From: Avena insularis
Lineage: Eukaryota; Streptophyta; Magnoliopsida; Poales; Poaceae
Direction: 5' to 3'
NCBI GenBank assembly: GCA_023614405.1
Contig: CM042691.1
Location: forward strand, 176,424,927-176,488,926
DNA: 64,000 bases
Both the position numbers and the translations under genes were made by a program. Shown here one piece after another: positions 1-12,859 of this stretch (its first letter is position 1; each line of letters begins with the position of its first letter). The notes below the pieces were generated by a model. That model did no database searches, had not been told where the DNA came from, and saw only the letters and a list, made by a program, of their open reading frames with translations.

Positions 1-116
1 AATGAATGAATGAAAAGAAACTTGCTAGAAAAATCTGAGTCAAACTTTAAAAACTTTTCAAAATCCCTGAACCTTAGAAATTTCCCTCTTTTCTCATGAT
101 CTACCTCAATCTTCAG

Positions 117-1198
117 ATGCCTCGCGGAGGAAGCAACTCAGCCCCGGACCCGATGTTGCAACTCTTGTAAATGTTGGTTTCTGACCGCGAAGCCAAAAGA
201 GCCGAATGTCAAGCCAACTTAGCCACCCTTCAACAGATAAATCAGATGGCCAACAACAATCAAGGCCATGGAAATCAAGACAACCATGGATCTAAGCTCA
301 AGAATTTCCAGACACCAGTCCACTTGTTTTCACTAAGTCATAAGAGCCCCTAGATGCAGATGATTGGTTGGAAACCATGGAGAACAACCTGGAAGTTGCA
401 GGAGTGGAAGCTAACGAGAAAGTGTTGTTTGCTACCCACTACCTGGCCGGAGATGCAAGAACATGGTGGAACAGCGTTCGCACAATGACAGGAGGTCAGC
501 TGATGACTTGGGAAGAGTAAAAAGTCAAGTTTAGCAGAACCCATGTGCCACCGGGTTTGATCAAGAGGATGAGAGATGAATTCAGGGAACTGAAGCAAGG
601 AAGGATGACCGTAGTGGAATACCGTGACAAATTCTTGTCATTGGATAGGTATGCACCAGATGAGATAGACACTGAAGCCAAGGAGAAGGAGATATTCCTA
701 AATGGTCTGCACGATGAGATGCAGATAGTGTTAGTCAATATTCCCTTTGCTGATATTGAAGCCTTAGTTGACTCTGCCATTCAGATGGAAGGAAAGATCA
801 ACCAAGCTAATGAGAACAGCAAGCGTCGCATGATGCATCAACCAGGAACCCACCATACACCAAAGTATCGCCCCAACTCATCTCCAGGATTTGCCCCAAG
901 AACCAATAGACCCCCAATGAACCGTCCCACCTATCCCAACCATGGAAACCCAAGGCCCGGAGGAAACAACAACAACCCCGGCAATCCTAGCAATTTCAAC
1001 CGTGCACCACCCAAGTTCAACAACAACAATGCCGCCACCAACACCAACACTGCCCCGAGAACTGGAAGCAATGTTGTTCCTGTTGCAGCAAAGGACAAGT
1101 CGCAAGTGACTTGTTATGAATGTGGAACCAAGGGTCACTATTCCAATGAGTGCCCCAAGAAGGTTGCCGCAGCCCCCAATGCAAATGCCCCAGCTTAG
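117..1198 (+). pseudogene. gag of the plus-strand Tekay-like element (broken)
   Basis: Encodes the capsid-nucleocapsid precursor that packages element RNA. The start is the ATG at 117, whose first residues MPRGGS match the start of the minus-strand copies. An in-frame TAA at 168-170 and a frameshift near 315 disrupt the N-terminal half, and a TAA at about 518-520 precedes the longest open piece (545-1198). That piece contains the conserved retrotransposon gag helix region, a Pro/Asn-rich linker and a CCHC zinc knuckle (CYECGTKGHYSNEC, near 1117-1158). It ends at a TAG (1196-1198), after which the same frame stays open into pol. A relative at 56796-57233 has no stop at this point, so gag and pol were probably one continuous frame originally. 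Family assignment is secure; function is lost. Confidence 0.88.
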
Positions 1199-4100
1199 CA
1201 GCAGCGTCATGTTCATCCTGGAAGAAGGTTTGCCCCAGGGAATTCGCTCAACCGCAACGGCCGTCTCTTTCTCATGCATGCTGAAGAAGCCCAAGAAGCG
1301 GCAGATGTCGTGCTGGGTATGTTTTATGTTAACTCGGTACTTGCAAGAGTGTTGTTTGATTCTGGAGCATCGCACTCATTTGTTACTGAAGAATTTGCAT
1401 GCACTAGTAAGATTCAACCAACCAAATTGAAGCATGTTATGATTATTCAAATACCTGGTTCAACCACCAAAGCTAGAAAAATTTGCAAGGCCGTGCCTAT
1501 CCGAATCCATGGCATAGATTTTTATGCTAATCTAATAGTACTTGGAACTAAAGGTTTGGAAGTAGTACTAGGAATGGATTGGATGTCCAAACACAAAGGA
1601 TTAATTGACTGTGCCAAGAAAGCCATAACCATGACCAGTATAGCCGGAATATCGGTCGAGCATGTATCTGAAACCTTGCCCCGTCAATTCAAGTGCAACA
1701 AGAGTATAGCCCAGTCAACCATTGACCAAGTCCGGATAGTCTGTGAATACCCCGATGTATTTCCAAATGTTTTGCCCGGTATGCCCCCAGATCAGGATAT
1801 CGAGTTTATCATTGAACTAATCCCTAGAACCGGACCCATAACCCAGAGACCATATAGTATGAACCCGTCTAAACTAGTGGAACTAAAGAAGCAACTCGAT
1901 GCCATGCTAGAAATTGGATTGATTCAACCAAGTGCGTCACCATGGAGATCACCTGTTCTTTTTGTGGACAAGAAAGATGGAGGTAACTGTTTATGTATGG
2001 ATTATCGAAAGTTGAATGATGTCACCATCAAGAACAAGTACCCGATGCCAAAGATAGAAGATCTGTTTGACCAGTTGAATGATGCCAAAGTGTTTTCTAA
2101 GATTGATCTTAGAACTGGCTATCATCAACTCAAGATTCGCGTCGATGATATTCCAAAGACTTCCTTTACCACCAGATATGGATTATACGAGTATGCTGTC
2201 ATGTCTTTTGGATTAACCAATGCCCCCGCTTATTTCATGAACCTCATGAATAAGGATTTTATGGATTCCTGGATAAGTTTGTCGTTGTTTTCATTGATGA
2301 CATTATGATCTATTCCAAATCAGAAGAAGAACATGAGCTACACCTAAGGACCATTCTTGGAACCCTTAGAGAGCATCAGCTGTATGCCAAGTTTAGCAAA
2401 TGTGAATTATGGTTACAGGAAGTAGGATTCCTCGGACATATTGTATCATCCGGAGGAATTGTCGTTGACCCTGCGAAGGTGAAGGTGAAAGCCCCAACCA
2501 CTCAAACCCAAGTTCGTGCTTTTCTCGGATTAGCGGGATACTACCGCAAGTTTGCAGAAGGATTCTCGAGTATTGCAAGACCCATGACCCAATTGCTGAA
2601 GAAGGACAAGAAGTTTGAATGGACGGACAAATGTGAAGCGAGTTTTTAGGAACTCAAGAGGATATTGATTTCAGCCCCAATCTTGATCATGCCGGATATC
2701 ACGACGCCCTTTGATGTGTATTTCGATGCATCCAAGATCGGTCTCGGATGTGTGCTAATGCAAGAAGGCAAAGTTATATCTTATATATCCCGACAACTGA
2801 AGAAGCATGAACAGAATTATCCAACCCATGAACTTGAACTAGCAGCCATAGTTCTAGCCCTGAAGACATGGAGGCATTATCTCATGGGAAACCGTTGTGA
2901 GATTTATTCGGATCACAAGAGCCTGAAGTATATATTCACTCAGAAGGAGCTGAATATGAGGCAGAGAAGATGGATTGAGATAATCAAGGACTATGATCTG
3001 GACATTCATTATCACCCCGATAAAGCCAATGTGGTAGCAGATGCCCTTAGCAGATTGTCGTGCCGCTTGAACTCCATGATTTTGAAGGAGCAACCAAGTT
3101 TGCACAAAGAGATGGAAGATTTCCGAATGGAATTAGTGAGTGAAGGATTTTTGGCTAGCATAGAATTTCAACCCACTTTGATCGGTCAGATCAAGGAGGC
3201 GCAGAAAGGAAATGCTAGTGTCGACAGAATCAAACGTCGTATCGGTATAGGCAAAGTACCCGGATTCACCGAAGACGAAGAAGGAGTTATGTGGTACAAA
3301 GGACACCTCTGTGTACCAGTAGATTCAGAGTTGAAAGAAGTGATTTTGAAAGAGGCCCATGATACTCTTTATTCTATCCACCCCGGAGGAACGAAGATGT
3401 ATCAGGATTTGAACGAGCAATTTTGGTGGCATAAGATGAAGAGAGAAATCGGAAGCTATATCGCCAAGTGTGATATATGTCAGAGAGTCAAGGCGGGACA
3501 TCAAAGACCCGCAGGACTGTTGCAACCATTACAGATTCCGGAATGGAAATGGGATTCTGTTGGAATGGACTTTATCACCGGATTGTCTACTTCTAGTAGG
3601 GGAAATGACTCTATATGGGTCATAGTTGACAAATTGACCAAGGTAGCCCATTTCTTACCAGTTAAGACCATGTACCAAAATTCGAAGCTAGCGGAGTTGT
3701 ACATCGCTAGAATCGTCAGTTTGCATGGAGTCCCCAAGAACATCATATCAGATCCAGGAACTTAGTTTACCTCGAGATTCTGGAAGAAAGTCCAAGAAGG
3801 ATTAGGAACCCGATTAGATTTCAGCACAACGTATCACCCTCAGACCGATGGACAAACGGAGCAAGTAAATCAAATACTCGAAGATATGTTGAGAGCATGT
3901 GTGCTAGAGTATGGATCTAAATGGTAAGACTGTCTGCCTTTCGCAGAATTTTCATACAACAATAGTTATCAAGCTAGTCTGCAAATGGCCCCATTTGAAT
4001 TCATGTATGGAAGAAAGTGTCGCACCCCTTTGAATTGGTCGGAAGTAGGAGAGAGTCAGATTTTCGGACCCGGCATCCTACGAGAAGCAGAAGATAAAGT

Positions 4101-4621
4101 TCACAAGATTCGCGAGCACGTCAAGACCGTCCAATCAAGACAGAAGAGTTACGCCGACAAGAGACGTCGAGACCTCGCCTTCAATATCAGAGATTTTGTG
4201 TATCTCAAAGTGTTGCCTTTGAAGGGAATGCAGTGTTTCCAGCTCAAAGGAAAGTTAGCCCCCAGATATATCGGACGCTTCATGATTTTGAATCGTCGAG
4301 GAGAAGTATCATATCAACTGGAACTGCCAGAGGAAATGTCAGCAGTCCACAATGTGTTCCATATATCGTTACTTCGCAAATGCCTTGAAGTTCTGGAGAA
4401 GACTGAAATTTTCAAGAACATTGATCACCGGACCATAGAGATCAACGATGACCTGACGTATCCCGAAGTACCCATCCGTATTTTGGAAGAAGCTTTCAGA
4501 ACCACCAAAACCCGAAGCATCAAGTTTCTCAAGATTCAGTGGAGCAACCACACTGAAGAATAAGCTACCTGGGAGCGAGAAGATCACATCAGGAGAGTTT
4601 CCTGACCTTTTTAAATCCTAG
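1199..4621 (+). pseudogene. pol of the plus-strand Tekay-like element: PR-RT-RNaseH-IN-chromodomain (broken)
   Basis: Aspartic protease motif DSGAS lies at 1358-1372. Reverse transcriptase follows ([10 protein letters not shown] near 2100, FIDD near 2295), then RNase H ([11 protein letters not shown] near 2725 and [11 protein letters not shown] near 2910). The integrase zinc domain (H-H-C-C, about 3350-3495) and its catalytic region come next: GMD near 3565, ISD near 3745, and the DGQTEQ glutamate near 3850. A chromodomain ending in IQWSNHTEE closes the protein. Breaks: a one-base deletion near 2260, TAG at 2647, TAG at 3763, TAA at 3926 and TAA at 4561, the last inside the chromodomain just before ATWERED. 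The expected integrase SDRGT reads SDPGT. Order and chromodomain define a chromovirus; the copy cannot make active enzyme. Confidence 0.9.
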
Positions 4622-4668
4622 GTAATCTTTTTTTCTTCTTTCTCAAATCTCGGGATGAGATTTCGTTT

Positions 4669-4682
4669 AAGGAGGGAAGGTT
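4669..4682 (+). other. polypurine tract of the Tekay-like element
   Basis: The purine run AAGGAGGGAAGG directly precedes the TGTAACATCC start of the 3' LTR. The same tract in inverse orientation (50521-50534) precedes the LTR of the minus-strand copy. It is the expected primer for plus-strand DNA synthesis. Confidence 0.85.
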
Positions 4683-4863
4683 TGTAACATCCCAAAAATA
4701 TGAAACAATGACCATCAAACTCTAGTCACTAAAATTAGGGTTAACAAAAACTTTGATTAAATAAAAACCAAATGAATGCATGTGTGTATGTGATGATTTG
4801 ATGAATGCATGAATGGACTTGTGTGATTCAACTAAATAGTAAGGAATGGTTCGAAGAGGAATA
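4683..4863 (+). repeat. 3' LTR of the Tekay-like element, first part (before the Copia insertion)
   Basis: Starts TGTAACATCCCAAAAATAT. The minus-strand copies end with the inverse of this at 50520 and 63509. The sequence stops at the Copia 5' LTR and continues at 16484 after one repeat of the 5-bp target GAATA. Confidence 0.9.
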
Positions 4864-6112
4864 TGAAAGGGCATTTATTGTCATAATCACTTTTGGTGTT
4901 CGTTAACAACAAGTAGATCATTTTACAGTTTGTCATTGTCCATGGGTTGGTATTATGATAAAAGAACAGCACCCTCACACTTGGGAAAAGCCCTCATTCA
5001 TCTGACATTGGAAACTCACCCGGAGTCTCCTGCCGCCAGACCGAGTCTCCGGTGTGGTCTGGAGTTTCCGGACTTGTCTCTGGTGGAGTCTTCAGGATCT
5101 GGGTTGGGACATTCTGACTAGGGGTCCGGAGCTTGCACCGGAGGATACTACGGAGTCTCCGGACCTTGTTCAGTCCGGAGTCTCCGTTGTTGGAAGACCG
5201 GAGTCTCCGGTGTTGCTGGGTCAGGATTGCTCTGGGTCATTCAGATGAGCGGTCCGGAGATTGGGTGGAGTCTCCGGTGTAGACCGGAGAGTCTCCGTTC
5301 TATAGACCGGAGTCTCCGGTCTGACTTTTCTACAACGGTCAGAAAACGGTTCGTGGAGGGGGCTGCCTATAAAAAGGGACCCTTATCTTCTTCCTCCAGT
5401 TGCTCGAGCTGCTCAAGAACACCAACCCCATTAGAGCCACCAAATCTACAAGATCTCTTCATCCAACCATCCAAAGTCATTGATCTTTGGAGAATCGAAG
5501 GAGGAGGCCTTGATCTACATCTTCACCAAGAGGGATCTTCATTTCCCCCTCATTCACTTGAGGGCTCCCAAGCTCTAGTGTTTCTTTGGAAACCCTAACT
5601 TTGTTTTGGTTCTTACAAGCTTGTCTTTGATTTGTCTTGATAGCTTGCTTGCATTTGGAAGCCTCCAATTAAGTTGTGGATGTGTGCCCCGAACTTGTTG
5701 TAAAGGTGTCGGCTTCCACCTCGAAGGTTGCCGATATAGTGGAAGGTGAATCAAGCCCGTTGGGGTGAGATTCATCAGAGAACAACGGAGGCCTCTCGTG
5801 GCGTTGGTGGTTTGAAACCACCCCCTCTCCAAATGTAGACGTACTTCCCCTCAAAAGGAAGGAACTACGAGAAACAAATCATTGTGTCTCCGTGTCCACT
5901 CCTTTGGTTACTTCTATCCTTTACCGCACTTTACTTACTTTTTCTTGCTTAGTGTTGAGTTAGCTTGTGCTTGGTTGACATATAGGTAAATTCACCATAG
6001 TTGCATATTCTAGAGAATTTACCTTTCTTGTCAAACCCTAATTTGAAAAAGAGTAAAATTTGAAGTAGCACCTATTCACCCCCCCCCTCTAGGTGCCCAT
6101 ACGATCCTTTCA
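4864..6112 (+). repeat. Copia 5' LTR (1249 bp)
   Basis: Paired with 15216-16483. The copies align closely along their length but differ in the number of CCGGAGTCTCCGG-type units near 5020-5060, where this LTR has lost units that the 3' LTR keeps. A TATA-like CTATAAAAAGG lies near 5367, downstream of the palindrome-rich part, and probably marks the U3/R promoter. Confidence 0.93.
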
Positions 6113-6114
6113 AT

Positions 6115-6126
6115 TGGTATCAGAGC
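6115..6126 (+). other. Copia primer-binding site (initiator Met tRNA)
   Basis: TGGTATCAGAGC begins two bases after the 5' LTR end. This is the standard plant iMet-tRNA complement used by Copia elements. Confidence 0.93.
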
Positions 6127-6163
6127 CTCGGCTCTTTATTTGGGCTTTACCGCCTAAGAGAAT

Positions 6164-8667
6164 ATGGGTAGCCAAGAAGGGGAAGGTGGTAGTGAGCCGA
6201 CCACGGTGACCATGGAAGATCTCAGAAACTTGGAAACAAGATTGAGCTCTTCCTTGGTCATCGAAGTCAAGAAGATGCTAGAGCAACTTCTTAAAGACAA
6301 AGATGGCTCATCACCCCCATCTCCTCAAGAGGATCTACCATCCGTTGTACCTAAAGGGAATACTTCGATATCCCCCGAGGGTATGATGGTGGGGGGTAAA
6401 CTAGACAACGTTAATTCCTCCACACACAATGATGGTGGGAAGGGTGAGCACCGTGATTCATGGTACTCTCCCGACCCTCCAATCCCTCACCCTTATGTGT
6501 ACAATAGAGGTGACCCACCTAAGCTTGAAGAATCTGCTACTTTTGCTCAATGGCAATCACTAATGAGAACTCATGTGCGCAGCTCTTGCATTGAACTATG
6601 GAACATCATCGAGCATGGACTCTTTATTGGAGATCCAAACAACTTGACAAGAAGAGAGGTTGTCAATAGTCAACTCAATGTCACTGCTTTGCATATGATT
6701 CAACAAGGATTGGGGACAAAGGATTATCCACACATTGAGCACTTTAGCATTGCCAAGGAAGCTTGGGATGCCCTCACTGTATTGTTTGTTGGAAATGAGA
6801 GTATAGGAGGAACCGATATGATGCTCTAAGCAATGAAGCCGAAGGCTTCTACATGAAAGAAGGTGAAGATCATGAAGACATGTACCGAAGGCTCAAGACC
6901 ACCGCCACCGCTTTTAGAAATGTGGGTGCCTCACATGTGGATGATGCATGGATAAAAAGGAAATATGTGAGTGCACTCATGCCTTTTGAGCCCACCGACT
7001 TGAAGAGCCTACAAGGAAGACACAACTACCATCTCATGACCTCAAATGAAGTTATGCAAGAGATGGTCGCCTTCAAAGTAGCCGCCAAGAATGCCAAAGA
7101 TGCTCGTGCTCGTGCCCTTGGTATGAGCAATGTTGTCAATGTTGCGTTGAAAGCCAAAGTTGTGGACCATGGGGATGAAGATGATAGTGATGAAGGCCTC
7201 TCCATGGACCATCCCAATGAAGTCAAGATTGCTCATGGTCAATATATGGCCTTCTATGCAAAGAACTTTTGGAAGAACCCCACCAAGGCCAAGATGGAAA
7301 TGCAACGGAGAAGCAACCCAAATGGGAAAAGAGAGAATACCACTAGGTTGAGAACTTGCTTCAATTGTGGTGACCGCTATCACTTTGTGGCAAGTTGCCC
7401 CTATGAGAAGAGAGAAGGTCATGGTGGTAAACTTGTGTTGAAGAAGACTCTCAAGGCACCTTACAAGAAACCTTTCATCAAGAAGAATCCCATCAACAAG
7501 AAGTCGGGAGAAATTGTCTTGATCACTCATGAAGAATACTCCTCCGACAATGAAGATGATGAAGATGAGGAAGAGGAAACTTCTCATGGTGTGGCTGCTT
7601 TAGCCACCACTTCTACTCCGACATTCTCACTCTTCGATTCTCCAAATGAGAACTCTCCCACCAAGAACGTCACTTGCCTTATGGCAAGAGGAACGGAGGT
7701 ATCCTCATCATCCCGCTCTACTCCCTTAGATAATGATGAAATTGATGATGAGATGTCTCTTGATGTTAAAAAGGAATTAATTGCCTTTGATGAGTTTATG
7801 ACTAACCTAGAAGGAGATGCTAAGTTACATTTTGGAAACATCCTAGATCAACTTCCACATACTCAAGAGCTTCTAGATGTAAGATGTAAACTTGGGCATG
7901 AACACTTGATTGAGCTAGAGGCTTTAAACAATGATCTAGAAGAAGAACAAGAAACTAGGTTGTCACTTGAATTAAAACTTGAAGGGCTTGATGAGGCCAA
8001 TGAAATTATTGTTAACAAACTAATCAAAGAGCGTGATCATGCTATTGCTAAATACAAAAGGGCTAAAAAGGACAAGATTGAGTTTGGTGTGGTTCATGAA
8101 AAACTTCCCGAGGACTTTAGGTTGCTTAACAAGGCCCACAAGGCTTTGGAGAGTGAACTCTTGTCACTCACAAAGTCCCATGAAATGCTTCAAACTCAAT
8201 TGGCCAATATTCCTTCACCTAGTAACTTCATTCCATCTAGTAGTACAACTATTCTTGAAGAGAATGCTAGGTTGAAGGGGGAGCTTGCTAAGGCCACATT
8301 TCCACAAGGCAACAAGTCCATTGATGATCTTTTGAGCAAGCAAAGGCCTAGTGGTGATAAAGGGGGCATTGGTTTTGTCTCCAATACTAAGAAGAAGAAC
8401 AACAACAACAATAAGAAGGCCAAGCCCTCACAAGAGACCAACAAGACCATTGTGGATAGTAAGACCACAAGTGGTAAAACTATGTCTCATGATGACTTTG
8501 CGGGAAGTGCTAACCCTCACTATGTTCTAATGCGTGATTATTATGGTGATGTGTATGCGCAATATGTTGGCCCTTATGATGGGTATATTTCTTGGTCTAT
8601 TTGGGTTCCCAAGACCCTTGTTGCTAACAAAAGAGGACCCATTGAAAAATGGGTACCTAAAAATTAG
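6164..8667 (+). pseudogene. Copia gag (one frameshift)
   Basis: Capsid/nucleocapsid protein of the SIRE-type Copia. It opens at the ATG at 6164 (MGSQEGEGG), runs to 6829, and continues in another frame from about 6808 to 8667, so one base has been lost near 6808. The second part includes the retrotransposon gag core, a CCHC zinc knuckle (CFNCGDRYHFVASC, near 7360-7400), an acidic SDNEDDEDEEEE stretch, and a long coiled-coil-like segment (about 7750-8260). It ends in TAG at 8665-8667. Protease begins just downstream in a different frame, so gag and pol are not simply continuous here. A real gag-pol recoding site or a second mutation could explain that; the sequence alone does not decide. Confidence 0.88.
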
Positions 8668-8683
8668 CTTGATCGTTTTGTAG

Positions 8684-11600
8684 ACTTATGCTTCCGGAGG
8701 GTCAAAGTGGGTGCTTGATAGTGGTTGCACAAGTCATATGACCGGAAGCTCGTCTATTGTCAAGGAGTTAAAGCCAAATGATGATCAAATCACCGTGACA
8801 TATGCCGACAAATCAAAGTCTAAGGTAATGGGTTTCGTCAAGGTTGTGGTTTCTCACGACATTACACTCGTGAACGTCATGCTTGTTGAGACCCTTGGAT
8901 ACAATTTACTTTCGGTCCTTGCTCTTGGAAAGATGGGCTTTGCCGTCTTTATTAATGTTGATATTGTGGTCCTCTTGTGGAGCAAGTCTATCAAGGTTGC
9001 TTTCATTGGGTACGTCGAACATGACTTGTATGTGGTGGACTTTTCGGAGCAAACCACTACAGGTCCGATGTGCTTATTCGGAAAGGCCGATGTGGGTAGG
9101 CTATGGCATCGCCGACTAGCCCATGTCAATATGAGAACTTTGCAAAGTCTCCATAAGGAGGGACATATTGTTGGACTAAAAGAAAGTGTTTCCTTTGCCA
9201 AAGATCATGTTTGCAGGGCATGTGTTCTAGGGAAGATGCATGATGCTCCTCACAAGCCTAAGAACCGCATCAAGTCCACCAAGATCTTGGAGCTCCTCCA
9301 CGTGGACCTCTTTGGTCCTCCATCTCATGCAAGTCTTGGTGGGAAGAAATATTGCTTGGTGATTGTTGATGACTTTTCAAGATACTCTTGGGTTTATTTC
9401 TTCAAGTTGAAGAGTGAGACTCAAAAGACCTTCATAGACTTCATCAATTTGGTCCAAAGGCAATACAATGTTCCCGTGTTGATCATTAGAAGTGACAACG
9501 GCACCGAGTTCAAGAACTACACCTTGAATGATTTTCTTAGTGATGAGGGGATTAAACATCAATATTCCGCTGCATACACCCCTCAACAAAATGGTGTGGC
9601 CGAAAGGAAGAACTGGACTCTTATTGAGATGGCTAGGACCATGTTGGCGGAGTTTAAATCTCCATATAACTTTTGGGCCAAAGCCATCTCCACCGCATGT
9701 CATGCTTCAAACCGGCTCTACCTCCGCAAAGAAATCAAAAAGACTCCATATGAAATACTTACCGGTAACAAGCCCAACATATCTTACTTCTGGGTGTTCG
9801 GTTGTAAGTGTTTCTATCTCATAAAAGGTGTTCGTTTGTCCAAATTAGATTATAAAGCATTAGAGGGTATTTTTGTTGGCTATGGTCTCGAATCTCACAC
9901 TTATAGAATCTATGATAAGATCTCCGGAGCAGTCATAGAATCTTGTAGTGTGACCTTCGAAGAATATGATGGTCCCCAAGGGGGGCGTGTTGATGCTTGT
10001 GATGCAGATGATGAAATGTCTCAGGATGCCATAGGAAGAATGGGTGTGGGATATGTCCGCCCCATTGAGGAACCCCTTATGGAGGATCGAGAAGAACTAT
10101 GCTCCACTCAAGTGGAGCCCTCATCTTCACAACACCAACAAGCTCCATCCACCGAGGAGGACAATGACTCAAGCCAAAGACAAGATGTAGACCCTCAACA
10201 CGATGATCATAGTGACAACTCTATTCAAGGGTGCTTGATTCTTTCGCCCGGGTGTCAAGTGGTGCCAAGGCAATTGCTCAAGGAAGATCCATACAAACTG
10301 CTTTGAAGCAAGCTCAAATTGATGCTAGAAGAGCACTTGATCATGACCAAGGTCACTCTTTGCCTCTAGATGAAGAGGATGATTCCAATGATGATCAAGG
10401 TCAAGTTAATGGTCAAGACGAGGATCAAAATGATGAAAAGGGTCCCCCAAGAAACAACACGGAGATCCACGCTCGTCGCGAAGCTAGAAAGGAAAGAATG
10501 TTGGAATTAAGAGACCACTCTCTACAAAATGTAGTTGGTGATCTAAGGAAAGGTATTTCCACAAGAGCACAATTGAAGAGGTTCAGTGAACACCAAGCAC
10601 ACATCTCCATGATTGAACCAAAGAAAGTGTGGGAAGCTCTTGAAGATTCGGATTGGTTAGATGCTATGCACAAAGAACTCAACAACTTTGAGAGAAACAA
10701 AGTATGGAAGTTAGTAGAGAAGCCAAAGGATTGCCGCAATGTTATTGGAAAAAGTGGATATTCAAGAACAAGCAAGATGAGCATGGAATCATAGTAGGAA
10801 ACAAGGCTAGATTGGTTGCACAAGGGTTCTATCAAATTGAAGTCATTAACTATGGAGAGACATATGCACCCGTGGCTCGCCTTGAGTCCATTCGTATCCT
10901 TCTTGCTTATGTGGCACATCATAACTTCAAGTTGCAACAAATGGATGTAGAAAGTGCATTTCTTTATGGTCCACTAAATGAATTGGTATATGTTAAGCAA
11001 CCCCCGGGATTTGAGGACCCCAACTTCCCAAACCATGTCTACAAACTTGATAAGGCGCTCTATGGGATCAACCAAGCCCCACGCTCGTGGTATGAGCACC
11101 TTAGAGAGTTATTGTTTGACCATGGTTTTGAGGTTGGGAAAATCGATCCCACTCTTTTTACTAAGAAAGTCAATGGGGAGCTTTTTGTATGCCAAATATA
11201 TGTTGATGATATTATCTTTGGCTCTTCTAACAAAGCTTTTAATGATGAATTCTCAAAGCTTATGACTAGTAGGTTCTGGATGTCTTTGATGGGGGAGTTG
11301 AGAGTATTTCTGGGTTTTGAGATCAAGCAAGTTAGAGTAGGGACATTCTTCAATCAAGCCAAGTATACTCAAGATATGCTCAGGAGATTCAAAATGCAAG
11401 ATTTAAATGGAGCTCCTACTCCCATGGCTACAAAGACTCATCTAGAACAAAATCCAAATGGTAAAGATGTGGATCAAAAGGTATATCGGTCTATGATTGG
11501 TTCTTTGCTTTACCTTTGTGCATCTAGACCCGATATTGTGTTGAGTGTAGGTGTGTGTGCAAGATATCAAGCGGCTCCTAAAGAAAGCCATTTAATGGCG

Positions 11601-12152
11601 GTCAAGAGAATCTTTCGATATTTGGTTCATACCCCATTTTATGGTCTTTGGTATCCTCGAGGCTCAACATTTGCTCTTTGTGGTTACACGGATTCGGATT
11701 GGGCGGGTGACAAGGATGATAGAAAATCAACATCCGGGGCTTGCCAATTCCTTGGTAGGTCCTTGGTATGTTGGTCTTCCAAGAAGAAAAATTGTATATC
11801 TCTCTCCACCGCCGAAGCCGAGTATGTGGCAACTGCTAGTGCTTGCACCCAATTGCTATGGATGAGGCAAACTTTAAAGGAATATGGTGTCCATTGTGAC
11901 AAAGTGCCTCTTCTATGTGACAATGAAAGTGCCATCAAGATTTCCTACAACCTGGTGGATCACACAAGGACAAAGCATATTGAGATTCGCCATCACTTCA
12001 TTAGATATCATGTTGCTCGAGGTGATATTGATCTATCATATGTATCAACCAAAGATCAACTTGCCGATATCTTCACGAAGCCACTTGATGAAGCAAGGTT
12101 TTGCTACTTGAGGAATGAACTAAATGTCGTAGATTCAAGGAGCTTGACTTGA
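8684..12152 (+). pseudogene. Copia pol: PR-IN-RT-RNaseH (frameshifted)
   Basis: The protease motif DSGCTSHM is at about 8714-8737. Integrase follows, with an HHCC finger (about 9109-9232, ending CRACVLGKMH) and the catalytic D-D-E: HVDLFGP near 9300, RSDNGTEF near 9490, NGVAERKN near 9590. Reverse transcriptase carries YVDDIIFG near 11200. RNase H carries DSDWAGD near 11690 and STAEAEYVA near 11805, and ends TAEAEY...LADIFTKPL. The first open frame ends at 10306, the second spans about 10231-10794 and the third about 10704-12152, so there are indels near 10230-10300 and near 10750 (a run of A). The IN-before-RT order is diagnostic of Copia. The polyprotein is nearly full length but cannot be translated in one piece. 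Confidence 0.9.
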
Positions 12153-12859
12153 TTTTATTGCACTCTCACCTATGTTTCATCTCATATTTGGTTTAGGTGT
12201 AGGCATGGATATAGGGGGAGTGCGGTCCTAATTGATTGGACCATCCCTCCCCCCCCATTATGCCCAAAGCAATCAAAAATCATTCCTCTTAATATCATTT
12301 AGTGATATGTGAGCTTAATGATGAGTTTTGGTAATGGACCCAAGATATATCTTCGTGGTGCCAATCCAAGTATACTCAAATATGGTGGCCTAGGCCACCG
12401 CCCTCTCTCATTCGAGAGGTTGGTACTTACTCATGTTTGTCATTTGCTTGATTCTAGTCTATTGGAGCTTTTCTAAATATTTGTGTGAATTCCTATGGCT
12501 TTTGTTGGTTCTTCACAGTTTGCTGTCTCAACCCAAGCCTTATCCCTATCTTAAAAACTGTCTATCTCTCATATGTGTCCCTAAAACACCTTTCCTGGAA
12601 CTTTTGGTCGAGGAGGACCGGAGTCTCTGGTGTAGACCGGAGTCTCCGGTCCAGACGGTTTCTGCCACTTAAAGAAGAGGGGTCGGGGTGAACTGGTACA
12701 TCAGTTCCCCATTCTTCACCTCGTCCCCTACCTCCAAACCCGTCGCCCCCTCTTCCAAAAATCCTCCCCGGAGGTCAAGAAGCCCCCGGGATCCGCCGTG
12801 CCACCGACCAATCTTCCCTCCTCCTCCATTGGGTCATTCCCACCGGAGGAATTGATCCC

